A stretch of 64,000 nt of DNA from Pseudomonas sp. (lineage in GTDB: Bacteria; Pseudomonadota; Gammaproteobacteria; Pseudomonadales; Pseudomonadaceae). The notes under the pieces are model-generated. The model searched no databases. It saw nothing but the letters and a program-made list of their open reading frames with translations, and had not been told where the DNA came from. Both the position numbers and the translations under genes were made by a program. Below are positions 34,758 through 43,770 of the stretch, piece after piece. Each line of letters starts with the position of its first letter. The first letter of the stretch is position 1. The DNA lies in contig NZ_PEKX01000023.1 of NCBI RefSeq assembly GCF_002796985.1, positions 1 through 64,000 of the forward strand, read 5' to 3'.

Positions 34758-36145
34758 TGCGCCGTCACCCGCTGCTGTGGAAGATTGCCGCGCTGCAGGT
34801 CGGCTTCTGCCTGCTGCTGACCTGGCTGATCTGGACCTGGGGTCTGTCGCTGGAGCGCAGCACCTACTTCCTCGGCAACGAGGACCGTGACTATCTGGCG
34901 CGCTACGCCCAGCAGGCCGAAACGATCTGGCAGCAACAGGGCGCCGAAGGCGTGGAGCGCTTCCGCCATGAGCTGTCCACCGCCGAGGACACCTGGGTCG
35001 CGGTGATCGGTTCACACCTGCAGAGCCTGGGCAGCACGCCGCTGACGGCGGAGGAATCCAGCCACCTGACCTTCATGCGCAAGCTGGACTGGCCGATGAG
35101 CCGGCGCCTGCAAGACGAGCTGCCGTACGTCAGCATCGAATTCCCCGAGCATCCCGAGCGCGGCCGGCTGGTCATGCAGTTGCCCGAGCGACTACTGCCC
35201 AGTGGCCTCACGCCCTGGACCCACCTGTTCAGCCACGGCGTGGTGCCGACCCTGCTCGCCGCCCTCCTCGGCCTGCTGATCTATCGCCACCTGGTACTGC
35301 CGCTCAATCGCCTGCGCGCCCGCGCCGATGCGCTGCGTGCGGACGACCTGGACAGCGAAAGGCCCGGCACGCCGCTGGCCCACCGCCGCGACGAGCTGGG
35401 CGAACTGGCGCAGGCCTTCGACCACATGGCCGAGCGCCTGCGGCACAGCCTGGCGCAGCAACGCCTGCTGCTGCGCACCCTGTCCCACGAGTTGCGCACG
35501 CCACTGGCGCGCCTGCGTATTGCCCATGACAGCGACCTGCCCCCAGAGCAATTGCGCGAACGCCTGGACCGCGAAATCCACGACATGCAGCGCCTGCTGG
35601 AAGACACCCTCGACCTCGCCTGGATGGACACCGAGCGCCCGCAACTGGAGCGCGAACCGGTGCTGGTGCTGTCGGTGTGGGAAGCGCTGAGCGAGGACGC
35701 CTGCTTCGAAAGCGGCTGGGAACCCGTGCGGCTGCCCTGCTCGTTGGGCATCGACTGCGTGGTGCAGGTGCATCTGGACAGCTTCGCCCAGGCCATCGAG
35801 AACCTGCTGCGCAACGCCATCCGCCATTCCCCGCGCGACGGCAGCGTGCGCCTGGACGGTTGGCGCGAGGGCGCGTCCTGGCACCTGTGCGTCAGCGACG
35901 ACGGCCCCGGTGTCGCCGAAGAAGACCTCGAACGCATCTTCCAGCCCTACCAGCGGCTGCAGCCGTCCGAGTCCAGCGGATTCGGCCTCGGCCTGGCTAT
36001 CGCCCGACGCGGCGTCGAGCTGGCGGAGGGGCGGCTATGGGCTGAAAACGGCACTGCCAAAGGCCACTCCGGTCTCTGCCTGCACCTGCTGCTGCCTGCC
36101 GCAGCGATGAGCAACCTTGGCCAGCAAAGCCTCACAAGTGTTTAG
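34757..36145 (+). CDS. pfeS: PfeS, sensor histidine kinase for enterobactin
   Basis: 462 residues. The first membrane helix is at about 10-30 (IAALQVGFCLLLTWLIW). A periplasmic sensor region to about 155 ends with the second helix VVPTLLAALLGLLIYRHLV. HAMP follows, then the dimerisation box TLSHELRTPLARLR with the phospho-accepting His near 244, then ATP-binding motifs N (IENLLRNAIRHSP), G1 (VSDDGPGVAEEDL) and G2 (SSGFGLGLAIARRG). It senses periplasmic ferric enterobactin or its processed form and phosphorylates PfeR. It is translationally coupled to pfeR. Confidence 0.93.
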   Translation: MRRHPLLWKIAALQVGFCLLLTWLIWTWGLSLERSTYFLGNEDRDYLARYAQQAETIWQQQGAEGVERFRHELSTAEDTWVAVIGSHLQSLGSTPLTAEESSHLTFMRKLDWPMSRRLQDELPYVSIEFPEHPERGRLVMQLPERLLPSGLTPWTHLFSHGVVPTLLAALLGLLIYRHLVLPLNRLRARADALRADDLDSERPGTPLAHRRDELGELAQAFDHMAERLRHSLAQQRLLLRTLSHELRTPLARLRIAHDSDLPPEQLRERLDREIHDMQRLLEDTLDLAWMDTERPQLEREPVLVLSVWEALSEDACFESGWEPVRLPCSLGIDCVVQVHLDSFAQAIENLLRNAIRHSPRDGSVRLDGWREGASWHLCVSDDGPGVAEEDLERIFQPYQRLQPSESSGFGLGLAIARRGVELAEGRLWAENGTAKGHSGLCLHLLLPAAAMSNLGQQSLTSV

Positions 36146-36165
36146 AAAGTTAATGCGCTTTACTA

Positions 36166-36184
36166 GCAAATAGCAGTCATTATC
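36166..36184 (+). promoter_or_regulatory. Candidate Fur box upstream of pfeA
   Basis: GCAAATAGCAGTCATTATC matches the Fur consensus at 13 of 19 positions and ends 33 bases before the pfeA start. The AT-rich stretch to its left, 36140-36165, is the likely PfeR-responsive promoter zone. Confidence 0.6.
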
Positions 36185-36217
36185 ATTTGGCGATCTTTTA
36201 GTTGCCGGAGATCACCG

Positions 36218-38452
36218 ATGTCCTCCCGTTCGATGCCGTTCCTTCCGCCCTTCCTGCTGCTGTCCAGCGGCCTGCTGTCTTTCGCCGTACAGGCCGCCAG
36301 CGCCGACTCTGCTGTCGCCGAGTTCGACAGCGAGACTATCGTCGCCACCGCCGCGGAGGAAGCCAAGCAGATGCCGGGCGTGTCGATCATCACTGCCGAG
36401 GACATCAAGAAGCGCCCGCCGGCCAGCGACCTGTCGCAGATCATCCGTACCATGCCGGGCGTCAACCTCACCGGCAACTCCACCAGCGGCCAGCGCGGCA
36501 ACAACCGGCAGATCGACATCCGCGGCATGGGCCCGGAGAACACCCTGATCCTGGTGGACGGCAAGCCAGTCGGCAGCCGCAACGCCGTGCGCTACGGCTG
36601 GCGTGGCGAGCGCGACTCGCGCGGTGACACCAACTGGGTGCCGGCCGACCAGGTGGAGCGCATCGAAGTGCTGCGCGGCCCGGCGGCGGCGCGCTACGGC
36701 AACGGCGCGGCGGGCGGCGTGGTGAACATCATCACCAAGCAGGCCGGCCAGCAAACCCACGGCGACGTCACCGTCTACAGCAACTTCCCGCAGCACAAGG
36801 ATGAAGGCGCTACCCAGCGCATGACCTTCGGCCTCAACGGCCCGCTGACCGACACCCTGAGCTACCGCGTGTACGGCAACGTCGCCAAGACCGACTCGGA
36901 CGACTGGGACATCAACGCCGGCCACGAATCCAACCGCACCGGCAACCAGGCCGGCACCCTCCCCGCCGGCCGCGAAGGCGTGCGCAACAAGGACGTCAAC
37001 GGCCTGCTCAGCTGGCACCTGACGCCGGAACAGACCCTCGACTTCGAAGCCGGCTTCAGCCGCCAGGGCAACATCTACACCGGCGATACGCAGAACACCA
37101 ACAGCAACGCCAACGTGAAGTCCATGCTCGGTCACGAGACCAACCGCATGTACCGCGAGAACTACTCGATCACCCATCGCGGCAACTGGGACTTCGGCAG
37201 CTCCATGGCCTACCTGCAGTACGAGAAGACCCGCAACAGCCGCATCAACGAAGGCCTGGCCGGCGGCACCGAGGGCATCTTCAGCAACACCGACTTCTAC
37301 ACTGCGACCCTGCGCGACCTCACCGCCCACGGCGAAGTGAACCTGCCGCTGCACGCCTGGCGCGACCAGACCCTGACCCTGGGCAGCGAATGGGTGCAGC
37401 AGAAGCTCGACGACCCCAGCGCCAACACCCAGGCCACCAGCGAAGGCGGCTCGGTGCCGGGCCTGACCAGCAGCAACCGCGACACCACCTCGCAGGCGCA
37501 GATCTTCTCGCTGTTCGCCGAGGACAACATCGAGCTGATGCCCGGCACCATGCTCACTCCGGGCCTGCGCTGGGACCACCACAGCATCGTCGGCGACAAC
37601 TTCAGCCCATCGCTGAACCTGTCCCACGCGCTGACCGACACCGTCACCCTGAAGGCCGGCATCGCCCGCGCCTACAAGGCGCCGAACCTGTACCAGCTGA
37701 ACCCCGACTACCTGCTCTACAGCCGTGGCCAGGGCTGCTACGGCCAGAGCACCAGCTGCTACCTGCAGGGCAACGAGGACCTCAAGGCGGAAACCAGCGT
37801 CAACAAGGAACTGGGCATCGAGTTCCAGAAGGACGGCCTGATCGCCGGCCTGACCTACTTCCGCAACGACTACAAGAACAAGATCGAGTCGGGCCTGTCG
37901 CCCATCGACCAGGCCAGCGGCGGCAGCGGCAGCTATGCCAACGCGGCGATCTACCAGTGGGACAACGTGCCCAAGGCGCTGGTCGAGGGCCTGGAAGGCA
38001 CCCTGACCATCCCGCTGATGGAACAGCTGAAGTGGAGCAACAACTTCACCTACATGCTGCAGTCGAAAAACAAGGAAACCGGCGACGTGCTCTCCGTGAC
38101 GCCGGAGTACACCCTCAACTCGATGCTCGACTGGCAGGCCAACGACGCGCTGTCGCTGCAGGCCAGCGTCGCCTGGTACGGCAAGCAGAAGCCGAAGAAG
38201 TACGACTACCACGGCGACCGCGTCACCGGCAGCGCCAACAACGAGCTCTCGCCCTACGCCATCGCCGGGCTGAGCGGCACCTATGTGTTCACCAAGAACC
38301 TGAGCTTCACCGCCGGGGTGGACAACGTCTTCGACAAGCGCCTGTTCCGCGAGGGCAATGCCCAGGGCGTGAACGGCATCGAAGGTGCCGGCGCCGCCAC
38401 CTACAACGAACCGGGCCGCACGCTGTACACCAGCCTCACCGCGTCGTTCTGA
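36218..38452 (+). CDS. pfeA: PfeA, ferric enterobactin TonB-dependent outer-membrane receptor
   Basis: 744 residues with a signal peptide (LLSFAVQAASA). A TonB box-like stretch DSETIVATAAEE is followed by the plug domain with IITAEDIKKRPPASDLSQIIRTMPGVNLTGNS, RGNNRQIDIRGMGPENTLILVDGKPV and VERIEVLRGPAAARYGNGAAGGVVNIITK. A 22-strand barrel ends in a terminal Phe (YTSLTASF). The two cysteines in the GQGCYGQSTSCYLQG loop match the FepA/PfeA disulfide loop. It takes up ferric enterobactin and similar catecholates with TonB energy. A Fur-like site and the two-component system upstream explain its control. Confidence 0.95.
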   Translation: MSSRSMPFLPPFLLLSSGLLSFAVQAASADSAVAEFDSETIVATAAEEAKQMPGVSIITAEDIKKRPPASDLSQIIRTMPGVNLTGNSTSGQRGNNRQIDIRGMGPENTLILVDGKPVGSRNAVRYGWRGERDSRGDTNWVPADQVERIEVLRGPAAARYGNGAAGGVVNIITKQAGQQTHGDVTVYSNFPQHKDEGATQRMTFGLNGPLTDTLSYRVYGNVAKTDSDDWDINAGHESNRTGNQAGTLPAGREGVRNKDVNGLLSWHLTPEQTLDFEAGFSRQGNIYTGDTQNTNSNANVKSMLGHETNRMYRENYSITHRGNWDFGSSMAYLQYEKTRNSRINEGLAGGTEGIFSNTDFYTATLRDLTAHGEVNLPLHAWRDQTLTLGSEWVQQKLDDPSANTQATSEGGSVPGLTSSNRDTTSQAQIFSLFAEDNIELMPGTMLTPGLRWDHHSIVGDNFSPSLNLSHALTDTVTLKAGIARAYKAPNLYQLNPDYLLYSRGQGCYGQSTSCYLQGNEDLKAETSVNKELGIEFQKDGLIAGLTYFRNDYKNKIESGLSPIDQASGGSGSYANAAIYQWDNVPKALVEGLEGTLTIPLMEQLKWSNNFTYMLQSKNKETGDVLSVTPEYTLNSMLDWQANDALSLQASVAWYGKQKPKKYDYHGDRVTGSANNELSPYAIAGLSGTYVFTKNLSFTAGVDNVFDKRLFREGNAQGVNGIEGAGAATYNEPGRTLYTSLTASF

Positions 38453-38468
38453 TTAGAGAAACAGCCTG

Positions 38469-39362
38469 ATGAGAATTAGCCTCCTGGCCCTGGCACTGGC
38501 GTTCGCCGTGCCGGGGCTGGCAGCGCACGCCGCGCCTGCCCCCGACCAGAAAATGGACACCCACCTGCTGCAACGCAACGACCTGGCCTACCGCTTCAGC
38601 GAGCTGAAGCTGGACTCCGCCGACGGCCAACGCCACTACCAACTGTGGATCGCCCGCCCCAACCACCCCGCCCCCGCCACGGGCTACCCGCTGGTGTGGA
38701 TGCTCGACGGCAACGCCGCCATCGGCGCGCTGGACGAGAAGCTGCTGGCCGAGCTGAACGACGGCAAGGCCCCGCTACTGGTCGCCGTCGGCTACCAGAC
38801 GCCTCTGCGCATCGACCGCAGCGGGCGCACCCGCGACTACACCCCACCGCGCCCGCAACTGGCCGAGCAGAAAGACCCGCTCACCGGCGACCCCAGCGGC
38901 GGCGCCGACGCCTTCCTCGACCTGATGCGCGACCGGATGCTGCCGGCGGTGGCCGCGCAAGCGCCCATCGACCGCGCACAACAGACACTCTGGGGGCACT
39001 CCTACGGCGGCCTGCTGACGCTTCACGCGCTGCTCACCCGCCCGCAGCAGTTCAGTTTCTACGCCCCGGCGAGCCCTTCGCTGTGGTGGGGCGACGGGGC
39101 CATCCTCAAGGAGCAGGACGGCTTCGCCCAGCGCCTGGCGGGCCATTCCGCGCAATTGCTGCTGATGCGCGGCGGCCAGGAGCCCTTCAAACCGCGCGAA
39201 GGCGTCACCCCCAGCGCGCCCCGCGCCGCCCAGCAACTGGTGGAAGAGGTAGGCAAGGCACCGGGCATGCAGGCGCAGTTTCATGTTTTCGACGGCATGA
39301 GCCATGGGCAGACGCTGGAGGCTTCGCTGAAGTATCTGTTGCAGGTGCGGTTCGTGGAGTGA
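38469..39362 (+). CDS. pfeE: PfeE, periplasmic ferric-enterobactin esterase
   Basis: 297 residues of the Fes/IroE-type alpha/beta hydrolase group with a signal peptide (AVPGLAAHAAPAPD). The nucleophile elbow LWGHSYGGLLTLHALL has the catalytic Ser near residue 180. The oxyanion region is GYPLVWMLDGNAAIGAL and the catalytic His is in FDGMSHGQTLEA near 280. It linearises enterobactin in the periplasm to free the iron. It lies 16 bases after pfeA, so it is in the same transcript. No terminator with a T-tract follows, only the GC-rich inverted repeat at 39389-39440. Confidence 0.93.
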   Translation: MRISLLALALAFAVPGLAAHAAPAPDQKMDTHLLQRNDLAYRFSELKLDSADGQRHYQLWIARPNHPAPATGYPLVWMLDGNAAIGALDEKLLAELNDGKAPLLVAVGYQTPLRIDRSGRTRDYTPPRPQLAEQKDPLTGDPSGGADAFLDLMRDRMLPAVAAQAPIDRAQQTLWGHSYGGLLTLHALLTRPQQFSFYAPASPSLWWGDGAILKEQDGFAQRLAGHSAQLLLMRGGQEPFKPREGVTPSAPRAAQQLVEEVGKAPGMQAQFHVFDGMSHGQTLEASLKYLLQVRFVE

Positions 39363-39388
39363 GCTGAAAAGCTCTCCGCAGGCTGATT

Positions 39389-39440
39389 GGGCCCTCTCCC
39401 CAGCCCTTGCCGTTCAGGGAAAGGATCGGGGAGAGGGCCC
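39389..39440. repeat. Inverted repeat with perfect 13-bp arms
   Basis: GGGCCCTCTCCCC (39389-39401) pairs with GGGGAGAGGGCCC (39428-39440). No T-run follows. It relates to the CCCTCTCC repeat family of 3187 and 26703 and may slow or end pfe transcripts. Confidence 0.55.
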
Positions 39441-39514
39441 GCCCGACGCCAAACTTCCCCTTGTAGGAGATTCTATGTCTACCCCAGCGCCGATCTCGCT
39501 GACGGGCCTCCAAC

Positions 39515-39596
39515 GTAGGATGTGGTGGAGCGCAGCGATACCCATGCTGTCGGTGCCCGGAATCGATGGGTATCGCTGCGCTCCACGCCATCCTAC
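39515..39596. repeat. MITE-like long palindrome, GTAGGATG...CATCCTAC, copy 1
   Basis: The left arm (39515-39545) and right arm (39566-39596) are 31 bases each and pair with two mismatches. A close copy is at 46940-47021, with the same arm and a similar 20-base spacer. There is no coding capacity. Confidence 0.85.
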
Positions 39597-39679
39597 GACG
39601 TGTTCCTTCTGACGCTTGTGTGAAAGGCGACACCCTTCAATCAAGCGCCGCAATCGCCTCCAGCTCGTGTAGTACGCCC

Positions 39680-39713
39680 GGGCGGATAACGCTGGCGCGT
39701 TATGCGCCCTACG
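39680..39713. repeat. Half copy of the 538-616 palindromic element
   Basis: GGCGGATAACGCTGGCGCGT and the following TATGCGCCCTACG match 585-617. The left arm is missing, so this is a truncated copy. Confidence 0.75.
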
Positions 39714-39867
39714 GTCTGTAGCGAGCTCGCTCACGAACCGCCCCGCGCCAATGTTTCCTTGCAGCGGGCCATGCCCGCCATCCTTCGGCTCGCCCTCCTG
39801 CAGCGCGCCCCGCGTCTTTGCGCATTTCTGATATCGCCCTCCCCCACGCCCTTCGTACCTTCTCCCT

Positions 39868-40002
39868 GCCCGCCGCACCTGACGGCGGGCGCGTGCATCC
39901 CCCTAAAACAACAAGAAGGGCCGCTCCATGACTCCACGCATCCAACCGTCGGCATGCGCCGACGCCCTCCCTTGCCCGCTGCGCTCCGGCGCGCGCGGCT
40001 GA
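39868..40002 (+). other. Leader with hairpin and possible 24-codon upstream ORF
   Basis: A stem GCCCGCCG/CGGCGGGC (39868-39890) is followed by an AAGGG ribosome-site-like sequence and the short frame MTPRIQPSACADALPCPLRS... (39928-40002), which ends 45 bases before the permease start. It could be a leader peptide controlling the permease operon or chance. The remaining part of the 685-base gap 39363-40047 is repeats without genes. Confidence 0.3.
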
Positions 40003-40047
40003 CTGCCGTTCACTCATTCGATCAATTACAGGCAAGGGACAACCATC

Positions 40048-41367
40048 ATGCTCAAACAAGGCGTACTCCGCTGGCCCCAGATCGCCGGGCTCGGCATTTC
40101 ACTGGTCATCGCCGGGCAGTTCTCCGGCTGGAACTACGGCCTGGCCAGCAGCGGCTGGGCCAACATGCTCGTCGCCACCCTGCTCATGGCCGTGCTCTGC
40201 GGCGGCCTGGCGCTGTGCGTGTGCGAACTCTCCACCGCGCGACCCCATGCCGGCGGCGTGTTCGCCTACGCGCAGCTGGCCTTCGGGCCCTTCGTCGGCT
40301 ACCTGGTCGGCGCCGCCTGTGCGCTGGCATTGACCATCGGCACCGGCGCTGCGGCCAACTTCCTCGCCGCCTACATGGAGTCGGTGTTCGGCTTCGGCGG
40401 CTGGCCGGTGCGCATCGGCCTGTTCGCGGTGATCATCGGCATCCACCTCATCGGCGTCGGCGAGGCCCTCGGGCTGACCCTGCTGGCCGGCGCCGTGGCG
40501 GCCATCGCGCTGCTGGCCTTCGGCGGCGCCATGCTGCCCCACGTGCACTGGGAAAACCTGCTGCCCAGCGCCGGCAGCACGCTGCCGGGCGTGAGCGTGG
40601 CAGGCGTGTTCGCCTGCGTGCCCTTCGCCATCTGGATGTTTATCTGCCTGGAGCAGGTCGCCTCCGCCGCCGAGGAAGCCGCCGAACCGGGCCGCAGCAT
40701 GCCGCGCGGGATCATCGCTGCCGTCGGCACCCTGCTGGTAACCGCGCTGACCGTGGTGATCAGCGCGCCGGGCGCTGCCGGGGTGGAAGTGGTCGGCAAC
40801 GCTGGCGACCCGCTGTACGCCGCGATGACCCACGGTGGGCTCTACGGCGAGCGCGACTGGCTGCCGCTGCTGGTTGGTTCCGGCGCCGTCTGCGGCCTGC
40901 TGGCGACCTTCTTCTCGGTGGTGTTCTCCGCCTCCCGCCAATTGTTCGCGATGGCCCGTGACGGCTTCTTCCCCGCCGCGCTGGCCCGTACCAACCGCCG
41001 GGGCGCGCCCTACGTCGCCCTGCTGGTGCTGACCGTGATCGGCCTGCCGCTGACCCTGGTGCCGCCGGAAAAACTCCTGCTGTGCATCGTCCTGCTGCTG
41101 GGCAGCTGCCACCTGGTGCTGTTCGCCGCCTACTTGCGCCTGCATCGCACCCAGCCCGGCCTGGTGCGCCCGTTCCGCCTGCGCGGCGGCCCCGTCGTGG
41201 CCAGCGTCGGCATGCTGCTGACGCTGGTGGTGATCGCCGCCTGCTTCCAGCTGGAAGTGGCCATGCTCAGCGCCCTGGCCCTGGTGGTCGTCGCGTTGAT
41301 CCTCAATTACCTGCTGCGCGCCGCCAGCCGCGCCGGCAAACCCCTGGAGAATGCCGAAAATGTCTGA
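40048..41367 (+). CDS. APC-family permease, ethanolamine-permease-like
   Basis: 439 residues with about 12 membrane segments. The N-terminus IAGLGISLVIAGQFSGWNYGLASSGW and the segment VPFAIWMFICLEQVASAAEEAAEPGRSMPRGI strongly recall the ethanolamine permease (EAT) subgroup, in which an IW.F...E......EE pattern precedes the next helix. The motif SASRQLFAMARDGFFPAALA is common to APC transporters. It likely imports an amino alcohol or amine. Its stop (41367) overlaps the start of the PLP enzyme gene (41360) by eight bases, and the kinase and an AraC regulator follow, so the four genes look like one pathway. Confidence 0.88.
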   Translation: MLKQGVLRWPQIAGLGISLVIAGQFSGWNYGLASSGWANMLVATLLMAVLCGGLALCVCELSTARPHAGGVFAYAQLAFGPFVGYLVGAACALALTIGTGAAANFLAAYMESVFGFGGWPVRIGLFAVIIGIHLIGVGEALGLTLLAGAVAAIALLAFGGAMLPHVHWENLLPSAGSTLPGVSVAGVFACVPFAIWMFICLEQVASAAEEAAEPGRSMPRGIIAAVGTLLVTALTVVISAPGAAGVEVVGNAGDPLYAAMTHGGLYGERDWLPLLVGSGAVCGLLATFFSVVFSASRQLFAMARDGFFPAALARTNRRGAPYVALLVLTVIGLPLTLVPPEKLLLCIVLLLGSCHLVLFAAYLRLHRTQPGLVRPFRLRGGPVVASVGMLLTLVVIAACFQLEVAMLSALALVVVALILNYLLRAASRAGKPLENAENV

Positions 41368-42634
41368 ACCGACCCTGCTGCAACGCCGCCACCAGGTCAT
41401 GGGCGACGCTTCGCCACTGTTCTACGACGAGCCACTGGAACTGGTGAAAGGCGAAGGCGTCTGGCTGATCGACGCCGCCGGCAAGCGCTACCTGGACTGC
41501 TACAACAACGTGCCCTGTGTCGGTCACTGCCACCCCAGGGTGGTGGCGGCCATGGCCGAACAGGCGGCAACGCTGAACATCCACACCCGCTACCTCAACG
41601 AGCGCGTGGTGCGTTACGCCGAGAGCCTCACCGCGACCTTCGCCGAGCCGCTCGATAGCCTGATGTTCACCTGCACCGGCAGCGAGGCCAACGAGCTGGC
41701 CCTGCGCATGGCGCGCTTCGCCACCGGCAACAAGGGCGTGATAGTCAGCGACTACAACTACCACGGCAACACCACCACGCTGGCGGCCGTGACCACCGCC
41801 CTGCCCAGCTCCGAGCCGTTCTCGACTCATGCGCGGGCCGTGCCGATCCCCTGCCTCTACCATGCCGACGGCACGCCCGAGCAGGTCGCCGACCGTTACG
41901 TGGCCAAGGTCGCCGCAGCCATCGCCGAGCTGCAGGCAGCCGGCGTCGGCCTGGCGGCCATGCTGATCGACACGCTGTTCGCCAACGAAGGCATTCCGCG
42001 CCTGCCAGCCGGCTACCTGGAGCGCGTGGCGAAGCTGGTGCGCGATGCCGGCGGACTGCTGATCACCGACGAGGTGCAATCGGGTTTCGCCCGTACCGGC
42101 GAGCACATGTGGGGCCACCAATCGCACCCACTGGTGCCGGACATCGTCACCCTCGGCAAACCCATGGGCAACGGCTTCCCCCTCGCGGGCGTGGTGACCA
42201 ACCGCGAGAGAGTGGAAACCTTCGGCCGCAGCAATATGTACTTCAACACCTTCGGCGGCTCGCCGGTGGCCGCCGCGGTCGGCCAGGCGGTGCTGGACGT
42301 GATCGCCGAGCAGGACCTGCAAGGCAACGCCCTGCGCCAGGGCGCGAAGCTCAGCGCCGAACTGCACCGCCTCGCCGAGCGCCACTCGATCATCGGCGAC
42401 GTGCGCGGCCAGGGCCTGTTCTTCGCCGTGGAGCTGGTGCGTGACCGCGCCAGCCGCGAGCCGGCCGGCCTCGAAGCGCGGCGCATCGTCAACACCATGC
42501 GCCAGCGCGGCGTGCTGATCAGCAAGATCGGCGGCGACGACAACATCCTCAAGATCCGCCCGCCGCTGGTATTCGAGGCCGAGCACGGCGAGCGGTTCAT
42601 CGACACCCTGGACCAGGTCCTGAGCGAACTCTGA
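41360..42634 (+). CDS. Class III PLP enzyme, amino-alcohol-phosphate phospho-lyase-like
   Basis: 424 residues from MSEPTLLQRRHQVMGDASPLFYDEPLELVKG; ATG 41360 has GGAG ten bases upstream, whereas the ATG at 41351 has it too close. Class III aminotransferase motifs are FTCTGSEANELALRMAR near 105, SDYNYHGNTTTLAA, TDEVQSGFARTGEHMWGHQ and VTLGKPMGNGFPLAGVV with the PLP lysine near 270. The CYNNVPCVGHCHP and LGKPMGNG.P patterns are those of the AGXT2L group, which includes ethanolamine-phosphate and phosphohydroxylysine phospho-lyases. The kinase next door supports a phospho-lyase over an ordinary transaminase. The product of phosphoethanolamine would be acetaldehyde, ammonia and phosphate. Confidence 0.87.
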   Translation: MSEPTLLQRRHQVMGDASPLFYDEPLELVKGEGVWLIDAAGKRYLDCYNNVPCVGHCHPRVVAAMAEQAATLNIHTRYLNERVVRYAESLTATFAEPLDSLMFTCTGSEANELALRMARFATGNKGVIVSDYNYHGNTTTLAAVTTALPSSEPFSTHARAVPIPCLYHADGTPEQVADRYVAKVAAAIAELQAAGVGLAAMLIDTLFANEGIPRLPAGYLERVAKLVRDAGGLLITDEVQSGFARTGEHMWGHQSHPLVPDIVTLGKPMGNGFPLAGVVTNRERVETFGRSNMYFNTFGGSPVAAAVGQAVLDVIAEQDLQGNALRQGAKLSAELHRLAERHSIIGDVRGQGLFFAVELVRDRASREPAGLEARRIVNTMRQRGVLISKIGGDDNILKIRPPLVFEAEHGERFIDTLDQVLSEL

Positions 42635-42643
42635 GGAATTGCC

Positions 42644-43678
42644 ATGAGTGACTTATCGAAGACCGATTTCGCAGCGCTCGACCACGACCGGCAGATCGCC
42701 TGCCTGCGCGACCTGGCGCTGGACGCCCTGCGCCACTGGGACGGCGATTTCATCGGCCTGGAACTGCTCAAGTACCGCGAGAACGCGGTCTTCTGCGCCA
42801 CCCGCAGCGACGGCACGCGCAGCGCCCTGCGCGTGCATCGCGGCGGCTACCACAGCGAGGCGGCACTACGCTCCGAGCTGACCTGGATGGAGCAACTGGC
42901 CGCGGGAGGCATCGGCGTGCCGAGCATCATCCGCACCCGCAGCGGTGAACACCTGGCTGAAGTGCGCAGCGCTGCACTGCAGGAATCACGCTTCGTCGAC
43001 ATGCTCGGCTGGCTCGGCGGCCGAACTCTGGGCTCGGCCGAACAGGGGCTGAGCGCCGACGGAGACATCGAGGCGCTGTTCCATCAGGCCGGCGCCGTGG
43101 CCGCGCGCATCCATCTGAATTCGGCGCAGTGGCGTCAGCCCAACGAGTTCACCCGGCACGCCTGGGACGAAGAAGGCCTGGTGGGCGCCAACCCGTTCTG
43201 GGGGCGCTTCTGGGAGCTGGACCTGCTCAGCGACCCGCAGCGCGAACTGCTCCAGCGCGCCCGCCAGGAAGCGCGCCAGGACCTGCGCCACTACGGCCGC
43301 AGCCTGGGCAACTTCGGCATGATCCACGCCGACCTGGTGCCGGAAAACCTGCTGCTCGACGGCGGCGAACTGCAGTTGATCGACTTCGACGACGCCGGTT
43401 TCGGCTGGCACATGTTCGAGCTGGCCACTGCGCTGTACTTCTGCCTGGACGACCCACGCCTGGCGCAGATCCAGGCGGCGCTGCTGGCCGGTTACGACTC
43501 GGTGAAGCCGCTGTCCGCCGCCGACCGCGCCGCGCTGCCGCTGTTCCTCGCCCTGCGTGGCACCACGTACCTGGGCTGGGTGCACACCCGACGCAACAGC
43601 GAGACCGCGCGGGAGCTGGGACCGATGCTGATCGAGCGCGCCTGTACACTGGCCAGCGCCTACCTCGCCGGCCGCTGA
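42644..43678 (+). CDS. APH-family small-molecule kinase (amino alcohol or hydroxylysine kinase-like)
   Basis: 344 residues of the choline-kinase/aminoglycoside-phosphotransferase fold. Brenner-type loop GMIHADLVPENLLLDGG (catalytic Asp and Asn near 230) and metal-binding LIDFDDAGFGWHMFELATAL. The whole is like the AGPHD1/hydroxylysine kinase and homoserine-kinase-II type. It should phosphorylate the hydroxyl group of the imported substrate to feed the PLP phospho-lyase. It lies nine bases after that gene. The exact substrate (ethanolamine, 1-amino-2-propanol, hydroxylysine or similar) cannot be read. Confidence 0.87.
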   Translation: MSDLSKTDFAALDHDRQIACLRDLALDALRHWDGDFIGLELLKYRENAVFCATRSDGTRSALRVHRGGYHSEAALRSELTWMEQLAAGGIGVPSIIRTRSGEHLAEVRSAALQESRFVDMLGWLGGRTLGSAEQGLSADGDIEALFHQAGAVAARIHLNSAQWRQPNEFTRHAWDEEGLVGANPFWGRFWELDLLSDPQRELLQRARQEARQDLRHYGRSLGNFGMIHADLVPENLLLDGGELQLIDFDDAGFGWHMFELATALYFCLDDPRLAQIQAALLAGYDSVKPLSAADRAALPLFLALRGTTYLGWVHTRRNSETARELGPMLIERACTLASAYLAGR

Positions 43679-43770
43679 ATCTGGCAGAGCGCCGCAAGAC
43701 CCTGGCGTGCAGGCACAAGCCTGCGCGCCAGCGCTGACCGATACTCGGCGCACCACCGAGGTGAATCGCC

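Noticed and set aside
39702..40961. 419-codon plus-strand frame before and over the permease gene
   Set aside because: It is out of frame with the clear permease, rich in Arg/His/Ala, and begins inside a repeat.
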